Assembly: GCA_023392035.1 (NCBI GenBank) | Contig: JAEVZY010000014.1 | Coordinates: 1-11,316 of the forward strand | Length of the DNA: 11,316 nt | Origin: Pseudomonadota bacterium | GTDB taxonomy: Bacteria; Pseudomonadota; Gammaproteobacteria; Burkholderiales; Burkholderiaceae_D | Reading direction: 5' to 3' | Shown here: piece after piece, positions 6,214 through 11,316 of the stretch | Layout: the number at the start of each line of letters is the position of its first letter | Position numbering within the stretch: the stretch's first letter is position 1 | Notes under the pieces: model-generated | What the model was told of the DNA's origin: nothing | Database searches by the model: none | What the model saw: only the letters and a program-made list of their open reading frames with translations | Made by a program: the position numbers and the translations under genes

Positions 6214-6828
6214 TTATCCGATGGCCGAGGCCTTCAGCAGGCGGCCGATATCGCGCTTCATGCGATTCGGATCGGCATCGCGCGGAAAACGCATCATCAG
6301 GTTGCCGAGCGGGTCGATGAGATAGATGTGGTCTTGCGCCGTCGTATCGCTTTCCGCCGGCAGCCAGCGCCGCAGGCTGTCGCGGTCCACATGCAGCATG
6401 TGGGTGCCTTCGTAATCCTTCTGCAAATCGGCGCCTGGCGTCTTGTCGTCGACAATCAGCCAGACGCGTTCCAGTCGCTCCATTTCCTTGCCTTGCATCA
6501 GGCGCAGTTGCCGCATCTCCCACAGCTTCTTGCGGCAATAATCGCCGCAATCGCCACCATCGGTTTGCAGCATGATCCACTTGCCGCGCCAGGCATCGAG
6601 CTCCTGCGGTTTGCCGTCCAGCGTGCGGCCGGAGAGTGCCGGGATCGGATAATTGCGGGGATCGAGCAGGGCGCCATAGTTGTTGCGCGACTGCGGCTTG
6701 ATGACGTAGTAGGTGAAGTAAGACAGGATCATGGGCGCCGCGCACACCGCGATCACTGCCCACAGAATCCAGGTATTGCCGCGCCGCGGCGGGCTTGCTT
6801 CAACTGCCTGTGTCTTGCTTGGTTCCAC
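6214..6828 (-). CDS. Membrane-anchored Sco-like/thioredoxin-fold protein of the oxidase cluster
   Basis: I recognise this as the conserved transmembrane protein found with surf1 and ctaA in beta-proteobacterial oxidase clusters; its biochemical role is not established to my knowledge. The 204-aa product has one N-terminal TM anchor (about 20-43) and a domain predicted to face the periplasm. It resembles Sco: a beta segment leads to GDCGDYCRKKL with Cys94 and Cys98 in the CxxxC spacing of Sco proteins, and a later DHIYLIDPLGNLMMRF (166-181) echoes the Sco region DHTAGSYVFDPKGRIRL. The prolines of CPxxCP are missing, and the histidine is five rather than eight residues before the Asp. A role in copper handling or thiol reduction during oxidase assembly is inference. 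The start is GTG at 6828 with AGGA upstream; it overlaps the surf1 end by 29 bases. Confidence 0.88.
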   Translation of the reverse strand: MEPSKTQAVEASPPRRGNTWILWAVIAVCAAPMILSYFTYYVIKPQSRNNYGALLDPRNYPIPALSGRTLDGKPQELDAWRGKWIMLQTDGGDCGDYCRKKLWEMRQLRLMQGKEMERLERVWLIVDDKTPGADLQKDYEGTHMLHVDRDSLRRWLPAESDTTAQDHIYLIDPLGNLMMRFPRDADPNRMKRDIGRLLKASAIG

Positions 6829-7546
6829 TTCGATTCCTGAATCCGGTTACAAGGAAAAACACCAGCGCCGTCACGGCCAGCGCGTACCACTGGAATGCGT
6901 AGCCGCGATTGCGGTCGGCGTCGCTGGCCGGCAGCGGCCAGTCGCGCACCAGGCCATCGGCTGCTTGCGGCTCTGTCTTGCTTTCTTCGATTATAAAAGG
7001 CAGGACCTGCAAACCTGTCGCCTTGGCAAAATCGCCAGGCTGCAGGTTCTGGACGATCGCGCCCGGCTTGAGCGGAGCCGCCTGTCCCAGTTGCAGCAAG
7101 TGTCCCGTATCGCGGCGCAGGCGGCCGCTGACTTGCACCTCGCCTTGCGGGATCTGTGCGTGCGGGACGCGGCTGCGGTCCTGCGGATCGCGCGCGAACC
7201 AGCCGCGCATCACCAGCACGACCTTGCCATCGGCCATTCGCAGCGGCGCCACCAGCACCAGGCCGGCGCGGCCATCGTGCGGGCGATTGTCCAGGTACAG
7301 CAAGTAGTTGGGCATGAATTCGCCCCGCGCAAGCACGTGGCGAAATTCGATTTCATCGATGGGACGCTCCAAGGCGTCGCCCGGCAACTGCAGGACCGGC
7401 ATGCTGTCCCTGGCCTGCATGGCAGCCGCGATGTTTTCCTTGGTGACGGCGCGGCCGCGTTGCCATTCGCCGAGTGCGACGCCGGCGGCCGCTACGGCCA
7501 GCGCAGCCAGGAAAGGAATCCAGCGAAAGCGGAATGTGAATCGCAT
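6800..7546 (-). CDS. Surf1 family cytochrome oxidase biogenesis protein
   Basis: Surf1 (Shy1) proteins are inner-membrane assembly factors that bind heme A and help load it into subunit I of cytochrome c oxidase. The 248-aa product has the standard topology: TM1 at about 9-25 ending in the conserved LGEWQ (25-29), a periplasmic domain, and a C-terminal TM (about 217-236) preceded by the signature NRGYAFQWYALA (213-224). NRPHDGRAG..VLVAPL and VVLVMRGWF in the middle are also typical. The start is ATG at 7546; I see no convincing Shine-Dalgarno sequence before it. The gene is divergent from the DUF2909 gene (72 bases between starts), so it probably begins a transcript carrying surf1, the Sco-like gene, ctaA, ctaB and sco. 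Overlap of 29 bases with the next gene supports an operon. Confidence 0.95.
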   Translation of the reverse strand: MRFTFRFRWIPFLAALAVAAAGVALGEWQRGRAVTKENIAAAMQARDSMPVLQLPGDALERPIDEIEFRHVLARGEFMPNYLLYLDNRPHDGRAGLVLVAPLRMADGKVVLVMRGWFARDPQDRSRVPHAQIPQGEVQVSGRLRRDTGHLLQLGQAAPLKPGAIVQNLQPGDFAKATGLQVLPFIIEESKTEPQAADGLVRDWPLPASDADRNRGYAFQWYALAVTALVFFLVTGFRNRSGTKQDTGS

Positions 7547-7593
7547 TAGAATGACAAATCGGCCAAAGCTGCTGGCCTTGGCGCAACTTCTTT

Positions 7594-7610
7594 GCTCCCT
7601 CGTGTGGAGC
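7594..7610 (+). promoter_or_regulatory. Short hairpin covering the DUF2909 ribosome binding site
   Basis: GCTCC (7594-7598) and GGAGC (7606-7610) can pair across a 7-base loop. The right arm contains the Shine-Dalgarno sequence GGAG (7606-7609), nine bases before the ATG at 7619. The stem is only five base pairs, so masking of the site would be weak; regulation is a guess. Confidence 0.35.
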
Positions 7611-7618
7611 AGGCATCC

Positions 7619-7825
7619 ATGAAAATCCTGGTCGCGATCGGTTTCACACTCATCATCGGCAGCCTGGCGTCAGCCCTGTTTTTCCTAATGCGAGACAAGG
7701 GAAAGACCAACCGCACTGTCAATGCCCTGGCAGTGCGCGTAGGCTTGTCGATCACCTTGTTCCTCTTGATCTTGGGCGCATACAAGATGGGATGGATCGC
7801 GCCAACAGGAATACGGTATCAATAG
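7619..7825 (+). CDS. Twin transmembrane protein, DUF2909 family
   Basis: A 68-aa protein with two hydrophobic segments (about residues 4-22 and 44-62) separated by a basic, polar loop (MRDKGKTNRTVNALAVR). I recognise it as the small twin-transmembrane family (DUF2909) that accompanies oxidase assembly genes in beta- and gamma-proteobacteria. No biochemical function is known to me. The frame is open from a TTG-type or ATG-type position at 7592, but the ATG at 7619 gives the family's usual length and N-terminus (MKILVAIGF). It also has GGAG at good spacing. It is the only plus-strand gene in the cox cluster: divergent from surf1, convergent with ctaE. Co-location suggests a link to cytochrome oxidase assembly; this is inference. 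Confidence 0.88.
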   Translation: MKILVAIGFTLIIGSLASALFFLMRDKGKTNRTVNALAVRVGLSITLFLLILGAYKMGWIAPTGIRYQ

Positions 7826-8163
7826 CCCAATCAGCGCCGCGCAGCGGCCAGGGCCCGAGCGTAGCGAAGGGAATGCGATACGGTTCTCGTGGGCTTCGTA
7901 CCAAAGTACAGAGCCAGCACGAAGCCCAGTGGTGGAGACCGTCTAAGCTGCGCAGCCGAAAAAGTGCTTGGGGGGTTGGCAGCAAACACCACCCGCCGCA
8001 TTGATTTTCAGCGCCTTCTCTTTTTGCCTACTTTTTCTCTTGGCAAGACAAGAGAAAAAGTAGGGGCCCGCGGGGGCCTACCCCGCTTAAAGACCAACAG
8101 CCGGCCGCAGGCCAAAACAAGAACGAACAACCAATAGCCGCGGCCAAGCCAAAAACAAAACCA
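7826..8163. repeat. Non-coding, repeat-rich stretch between DUF2909 and ctaE
   Basis: No credible gene is present in these 338 bases; the short ORFs here have no recognisable family or good start. The sequence is dense in inverted repeats. One is the pair TGGGCTTCGT (7890-7899) / ACGAAGCCCA (7919-7928), with imperfect outer arms ACGGTTCTC (7880-7888) and GAGACCGT (7935-7942). Others are a palindrome GCTGCGCAGC (7947-7956) and a strong hairpin at 8027-8064. The hairpin's style, a TTTTTGCCTACTTTTT run mirrored by an AAAAAGTAGG run, is one I associate with interspersed repeats between genes in beta- and gamma-proteobacteria. Whether this unit recurs in the genome cannot be seen from one window. 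Confidence 0.6.
8027..8064. terminator. Perfect 16-bp hairpin between convergent DUF2909 and ctaE
   Basis: Arms 8027-8042 (CCTACTTTTTCTCTTG) and 8049-8064 (CAAGAGAAAAAGTAGG) are exact inverted copies around a 6-base loop (8043-8048). The stem is long but contains an A/T-rich middle, and neither strand has a clean U-tract after it. It may separate the convergent transcripts by RNA structure or Rho-dependent ending rather than act as a textbook terminator. A second, mutually exclusive stem is possible between GTAGG (8060-8064) and CCTAC (8077-8081), with inner CCC/GGG pairing. Confidence 0.55.
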
Positions 8164-9027
8164 CTACATCCAATAAACCACCACGTACAGACCCAACCAC
8201 ACCACGTCCACAAAGTGCCAATACCACGCCGCACCTTCAAACCCGAAGTGATGCTCCGGCGTGAAATCCCCCCGAATCACCCTTCGCAAAACGACCGCCA
8301 GCATGATGGCACCCAAGGTCACATGGAAGCCATGGAAGCCCGTCAGCATGAAGAAGGTCGAGCCATAGATACCCGAAGTCAGCTTCAGATTCAGCTCGGT
8401 ATAGGCATGGATGTACTCATAAGCCTGGAAGCCCATGAAGGTCGCCCCCAGCACAATCGTGACAAACAGCCAGAACGCAGTCTTGGCACGATGCCCCGCC
8501 CGCAAGGCATGGTGGGCAATGGTCAGCGTCACGCCCGAGCTCAACAGCAAAGCAGTGTTGATGGTCGGGATCGGGAACGGCCCCATGGTGGTGAAGTTCT
8601 CGATCGTGCCGGCCGGGCCGGTATTGCCCCAATGCGCCGCGAAATCCGGCCACAGGATCTTGTGGTCCAGGTCAGCCAGCCAGGGCATGGTGATCGAGCG
8701 CGCATAGAACAGCGCGCCGAAGAAGCTGGCAAAGAACATCACTTCCGAGAAGATGAACCAGCTCATGCTCCAGCGGAAGGAGGTGTCGATGCGCTGGTTG
8801 TACAGGCCGCCTTCGGATTCCTTGATGGCGTCGCCAAACCACTGGTACAGGATCACCAGCACGCACAGGATGCCGGCCAGGTTGGCGTAAGGCCCCCAGG
8901 GCATGCCATTGACCCAGCCCGAGGCGCCGACCATGGTCAGAAGCAGCGAAGCGCCAGCCAGCACCGGCCAGCGGGAAGGACCAGGGACAAAGTAATACGG
9001 TGCTGCACTTCCGTGTTGAGAACTCAT
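8164..9027 (-). CDS. ctaE: Cytochrome c oxidase subunit III
   Basis: Subunit III is a seven-helix core subunit of aa3-type cytochrome c oxidase that binds lipids and supports proton uptake and enzyme stability. The 287-aa product has the family hallmarks: a near N-terminal PGPSRWPV segment, SEVMFFASFF (94-103), a THAL-like AHHALRAG (171-178), FFMLTGFHGFHV (225-236), and the C-terminal FEGAAWYWHFVDVVWL (263-278). The ATG at 9027 is preceded by a GGAG site. It is preceded by the DUF2970 gene (58 bases) and is the last gene of the ctaD-led group before the repeat-rich stretch. The gene meets the plus-strand DUF2909 gene convergently. Confidence 0.97.
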   Translation of the reverse strand: MSSQHGSAAPYYFVPGPSRWPVLAGASLLLTMVGASGWVNGMPWGPYANLAGILCVLVILYQWFGDAIKESEGGLYNQRIDTSFRWSMSWFIFSEVMFFASFFGALFYARSITMPWLADLDHKILWPDFAAHWGNTGPAGTIENFTTMGPFPIPTINTALLLSSGVTLTIAHHALRAGHRAKTAFWLFVTIVLGATFMGFQAYEYIHAYTELNLKLTSGIYGSTFFMLTGFHGFHVTLGAIMLAVVLRRVIRGDFTPEHHFGFEGAAWYWHFVDVVWLGLYVVVYWM

Positions 9028-9058
9028 TTCAGCTCCAGATACTGTTTTTCTAATTCAC

Positions 9059-9079
9059 CGCCGGCCACCGGTGCCGGCG
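9059..9079. repeat. GC-rich hairpin between DUF2970 and ctaE
   Basis: CGCCGGC (9059-9065) and GCCGGCG (9073-9079) form a 7-bp stem around a 7-base loop; the interior also contains the palindrome CACCGGTG (9066-9073). On the minus strand it follows the DUF2970 stop and precedes the ctaE ribosome binding site, with no T-tract. It could affect mRNA processing or the relative yield of ctaE; role unproven. Confidence 0.4.
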
Positions 9080-9085
9080 ATTGCC

Positions 9086-9298
9086 TCACCCAACCACCAA
9101 CTTGACTATAAAAACCAGAATCAGCACGAACAGGATTGCGCCGATGAGGCCGGCAACAATCACGTGCACCGGATTCAAATTCTGCGTATCGGCCTCGTAA
9201 TGGCGGCGCTTGCGCACCCCGAAAAAAGACCAGAACACGGCCTTCATGGTCGCCGCGAATGACAGCTTGCGCTGCGTCGCCTTGTCCGGTTCATCCAT
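9086..9298 (-). CDS. DUF2970 family single-span membrane protein
   Basis: A 70-aa protein with a basic, soluble N-terminal half and one C-terminal TM helix (about 47-67). The pattern of an AxxxVFWSFFGVRKRR segment followed by HVIVAGLIGAILFVLILVFIVK matches the DUF2970 family, which I know as a small protein encoded between ctaG and ctaE in beta-proteobacteria. No function has been assigned to my knowledge. The ATG at 9298 follows the ctaG stop by three bases, so translation is likely coupled. Its constant position inside the oxidase operon suggests a small accessory subunit or assembly factor, which is inference. Confidence 0.9.
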   Translation of the reverse strand: MDEPDKATQRKLSFAATMKAVFWSFFGVRKRRHYEADTQNLNPVHVIVAGLIGAILFVLILVFIVKLVVG

Positions 9299-9301
9299 GA
9301 T

Positions 9302-9862
9302 TCAACCTGCCTTGCGCCCGGCCCCACCCACTTCGAAGAAAGTGTAGGACAGGGTGATCGTCTTCACTTCGCGCGGCAGCGCCGGATCGATGTAGAACAC
9401 CACCGGCATCTGCTTCGCTTCATTCGGCTTCAGGGTCTGCTGCCTGAAGCAGAAACACTCCACTTTCCTGAAATGCTCGGCCGCCTGCTGCGGCGCATAG
9501 CTGGGAATGGCCTGGCCGTCGATGCTGCGCGGCTGGGTATTCACCACCTCGTACACCACTTGCGTCATTTCGCCCGGATGCACGGTCATGCTGGCCACCG
9601 TCGGCCGGAAGCGCCACGGACCTTGCGCATTGGCGTCGAACTCCACCGTGATCGTGCGGCTCTTGTCGACCTGGGTGTTGAGCGGCGCCGAGGCGGCGGT
9701 TGCATCCTGCGGCGTCACCAGGTTGATGCCGGTGATTTCGCAGATCTTCTTGTACATCGGGATCAGGGCGTAACCGAAACCGAACATCAACACGGCAACC
9801 ACCAGCAGCTTGCCCAGCATTTGCCGGTTCATCCGTCCCTGCCACTGCCGCGAATCGCTCAT
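9302..9862 (-). CDS. ctaG: Cytochrome c oxidase assembly protein CtaG (Cox11)
   Basis: CtaG/Cox11 is a copper protein anchored in the inner membrane with a periplasmic immunoglobulin-like domain; it delivers copper to the CuB centre of subunit I. The 186-aa product has a TM helix at about 16-35 followed by the conserved IPMYKKICEITG containing Cys41, and the copper-binding CFCF motif (Cys136, Cys138). PWRFRP, HPGE and IPSYAPQQAAEHFRKVECFCF are further family landmarks. The start at 9862 is separated from the stop of the upstream 35-aa gene by one base (TGACATG), which indicates coupled translation. Placement directly after the ctaD module fits its role in maturing subunit I. Confidence 0.97.
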   Translation of the reverse strand: MSDSRQWQGRMNRQMLGKLLVVAVLMFGFGYALIPMYKKICEITGINLVTPQDATAASAPLNTQVDKSRTITVEFDANAQGPWRFRPTVASMTVHPGEMTQVVYEVVNTQPRSIDGQAIPSYAPQQAAEHFRKVECFCFRQQTLKPNEAKQMPVVFYIDPALPREVKTITLSYTFFEVGGAGRKAG

Positions 9863-9863
9863 G

Positions 9864-9971
9864 TCACCTGAACCAGATCTGCTTGATGAAGACGCCGAAG
9901 AAAAACACCAGCACTACCGACAGCAAAATCAGCGCTGTCTTCAGATTGCCTGGCTTTTTGTTGTCCGCCAT
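9864..9971 (-). CDS. 35-aa membrane microprotein (cytochrome oxidase small assembly protein type)
   Basis: This short gene encodes 35 residues: a basic start MADNKKPGNLKTAL, a hydrophobic helix at about 13-29, and the end IKQIWFR. It has an ATG at 9971 with GGAG (minus strand, 9981-9978) six bases upstream, and its stop is one base before the ctaG start. Codon use is in line with the neighbours. I recognise the type as the very small oxidase assembly protein annotated between ctaD and ctaG in beta-proteobacteria; it is easily missed by gene finders because of its length. A role in assembly or stabilisation of CtaD or CtaG is inferred from position only. Confidence 0.85.
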   Translation of the reverse strand: MADNKKPGNLKTALILLSVVLVFFFGVFIKQIWFR

Positions 9972-9982
9972 GTCTCACTCCG

Positions 9983-10011
9983 GGCGCGGGAAGGAAAACC
10001 CCTCCCGCGCC
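9983..10011. repeat. GC-rich hairpin between ctaD and the microprotein gene
   Basis: GGCGCGGGA (9983-9991) and TCCCGCGCC (10003-10011) pair perfectly over nine bases with an 11-base loop. In the direction of transcription it lies ten bases after the ctaD stop and ends two bases before the GGAG of the microprotein gene. There is no following T-tract. It may protect the 3' end of the abundant ctaD message or reduce read-through into the assembly genes. Confidence 0.5.
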
Positions 10012-10021
10012 GTGATGCTGC

Positions 10022-11316
10022 TTACTTGACCGTCGGCGGCGTTTCAAAGGTATGGAAAGGCGCCGGGCTGGGCACGGTCCATTCCAGGCCTTCCGCGCCA
10101 TCCCAGGGCTTGTCCGCCGCCTTCTCGCCGCCGCGGATGCAGGGCAGCACAACGAAGAACAGGAAGTAGACCTGGGTGATGCCGAACAGGAAGGCGCCGA
10201 TCGAGGACACCATGTTGAAGTCGGTGAACTGGGCCGGATAGTCGGCGTAGCGACGCGGCATGCCGGCCAATCCCAGGAAGTGCATCGGGAAGAAGGCGAC
10301 GTTGAACCAGATGATGGAATTCCAGAAGTGGAATTTGCCGCGCCATTCGTTGTACATGTGGCCGGTCCATTTCGGGGCCCAGTAGTAGAAGCCGGCGAAC
10401 AGGGCAAACAGCGAGCCGGCCACCAGCACGTAGTGGAAGTGCGCCACCACGTAGTAGGTGTCCTGCATCTGGATGTCGATCGGGGTCACGGCCAGGATCA
10501 GGCCGGTGAAGCCGCCCATGGTGAACACGAAGATGAAGCCGATCGCGAACAGCATCGGCGTCTCGAAGGTCATGGAGCCCTTCCACATGGTGGCGATCCA
10601 GTTGAACACCTTCACGCCGGTCGGCACCGCGATCAGCATGGTGGCGTACATGAAGAACAACTGCGCCGTCACCGGCATGCCGGTGGTGAACATGTGGTGC
10701 GCCCACACGATGAAGGACAGGATGGCGATCGACGAGGTGGCATACACCATCGAGGCATAGCCGAACAGCGGCTTGCGGGCGAAGGCCGGGATGATCTGCG
10801 ACACGATGCCAAAGGCCGGCAGAATCATGATGTAGACCTCGGGGTGGCCGAAGAACCAGAAGATGTGCTGGTACATCACCGGGTCACCGCCGCCGGAGGC
10901 ATTGAAGAACGAGGTGCCGAAGTGACGGTCGGTCAGGGTCATGGTGATGGCGCCAGCCAGCACCGGCATCACCGCGATCAGCAGGTAGGCGGTGATCAGC
11001 CAGGTCCAGCAAAACATCGGCATTTTCATCAGCGTCATGCCGGGTGCGCGCATGTTGAGGATGGTGGTGATGATGTTGATGGCGCCCATGATCGACGAGG
11101 CACCCATGATGTGCACCGCGAAGATGGCCATGTCCATGCCGATACCCATCTGGGTCGACAACGGGGCGTACAGCGTCCAACCGGCAGCGGTGGCGCCGCC
11201 CGGGACCAGGAAAGAGCTGACCAGCAGGATCGCGGCCGGCGGCAGCAGCCAGAACGAGAAATTGTTCATGCGCGCGAACGCCATGTCGGAGGCACCGATC
11301 TGCAGCGGAATCATCC
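10022..11316 (-). CDS. ctaD: Cytochrome c oxidase subunit I, aa3 type (N-terminus outside window)
   Basis: Subunit I carries heme a and the heme a3-CuB oxygen-reducing site. The frame is open to the right edge, so the N-terminal part, including the first heme a histidine, is missing. At least 430 codons are visible, counted below from the internal ATG at 11314. The CuB site is seen as GHPEVY with His157 and the Tyr161 that crosslinks to it, and His206-His207 in WAHHMFTTG. The AHFHYVLVAG motif gives His292 (heme a3) and His294 (heme a). Lys235 in PTGVKVFNWI is the K-channel lysine. These features and the YADYPAQFTDFN loop identify an A-type heme-copper oxidase using cytochrome c. It leads the minus-strand cluster in this window; ctaC would be expected upstream. 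Confidence 0.98.
   Translation of the reverse strand, partial: MIPLQIGASDMAFARMNNFSFWLLPPAAILLVSSFLVPGGATAAGWTLYAPLSTQMGIGMDMAIFAVHIMGASSIMGAINIITTILNMRAPGMTLMKMPMFCWTWLITAYLLIAVMPVLAGAITMTLTDRHFGTSFFNASGGGDPVMYQHIFWFFGHPEVYIMILPAFGIVSQIIPAFARKPLFGYASMVYATSSIAILSFIVWAHHMFTTGMPVTAQLFFMYATMLIAVPTGVKVFNWIATMWKGSMTFETPMLFAIGFIFVFTMGGFTGLILAVTPIDIQMQDTYYVVAHFHYVLVAGSLFALFAGFYYWAPKWTGHMYNEWRGKFHFWNSIIWFNVAFFPMHFLGLAGMPRRYADYPAQFTDFNMVSSIGAFLFGITQVYFLFFVVLPCIRGGEKAADKPWDGAEGLEWTVPSPAPFHTFETPPTVK

Noticed and set aside
5707..6840. Long plus-strand open frame (377 codons) opposite ctaA and the Sco-like gene.
   Set aside because: Same reason: composition of an antisense shadow and no recognisable domain, while the minus strand encodes diagnostic motifs.
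7545..7550. TCTAAT on the minus strand, 5 of 6 to a sigma70 -10, near surf1.
   Set aside because: It overlaps the surf1 start codon, so a promoter here would start transcription inside the gene, and no good alternative start follows.
7752..7985. Short minus-strand frame in the repeat-rich stretch (and plus-strand frames at 7792-8004 and 7889-8137).
   Set aside because: They run through inverted repeats, lack ribosome binding sites and show no hydrophobic or domain pattern; best seen as open frames in a repeat.
8164..8460. Apparent change in codon choice at the 3' end of ctaE (more GGT and GGG glycine codons than in neighbours).
   Set aside because: The counts are small and the protein is a normal full-length subunit III; not enough to claim recombination or transfer.
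11312..11314. ATG at 11314 as the start of ctaD.
   Set aside because: Subunit I normally has over 500 residues, and the first helices with a heme a histidine are missing, so this is an internal methionine of a gene cut by the window edge.

Overview
The window looks like a core chromosomal segment of a GC-rich beta-proteobacterium. Gene order and protein sequences fit Burkholderiales, most likely Oxalobacteraceae (a Herbaspirillum, Collimonas or Janthinobacterium-like genome). That assignment rests on recognising family members and synteny, not on a database search. I see no insertion sequence, prophage, CRISPR array, tRNA or rRNA.

Left third, plus strand (1-3440): the 3' part of ftsY, then ftsE and ftsX, each overlapping the previous gene by a few bases, then rpoH. 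FtsY is the signal recognition particle receptor, FtsEX is the ABC-type complex of the divisome, and RpoH is the heat-shock sigma factor. rpoH has its own 230-bp upstream region. It holds a near-perfect CIRCE element (HrcA operator) lying exactly on a sigma70-type extended -10 promoter. A 20-bp perfect hairpin after rpoH separates it from the convergent right-hand block.

Right two thirds, mostly minus strand (3528-11316): an aa3-type cytochrome c oxidase and heme A/copper assembly cluster. In transcription order it contains ctaD (subunit I, cut by the window edge), a 35-aa membrane microprotein, ctaG (Cox11, CuB insertion), a DUF2970 single-span protein, ctaE (subunit III), surf1, a Sco-like membrane-anchored protein, ctaA (heme A synthase), ctaB (heme O synthase) and a Sco1/SenC lipoprotein (CuA insertion). 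One small gene runs against the rest: a plus-strand twin-transmembrane DUF2909 protein, divergent from surf1 and convergent with ctaE. The 338-bp stretch between DUF2909 and ctaE is non-coding and rich in inverted repeats that look like an interspersed repeat unit.

Together the right-hand genes make and mature one respiratory enzyme: CtaB and CtaA convert heme B to heme O and then heme A, Surf1 assists heme A delivery, CtaG and Sco supply copper, and CtaD and CtaE are structural subunits. Subunit II (ctaC) is not in view and would be expected upstream of ctaD. The points most worth a second look are the CIRCE-type control of rpoH with an outer coaxial inverted repeat, the atypical Q-loop of FtsE, the Sco-like protein with a CxxxC motif, and the repeat-rich intergenic region.
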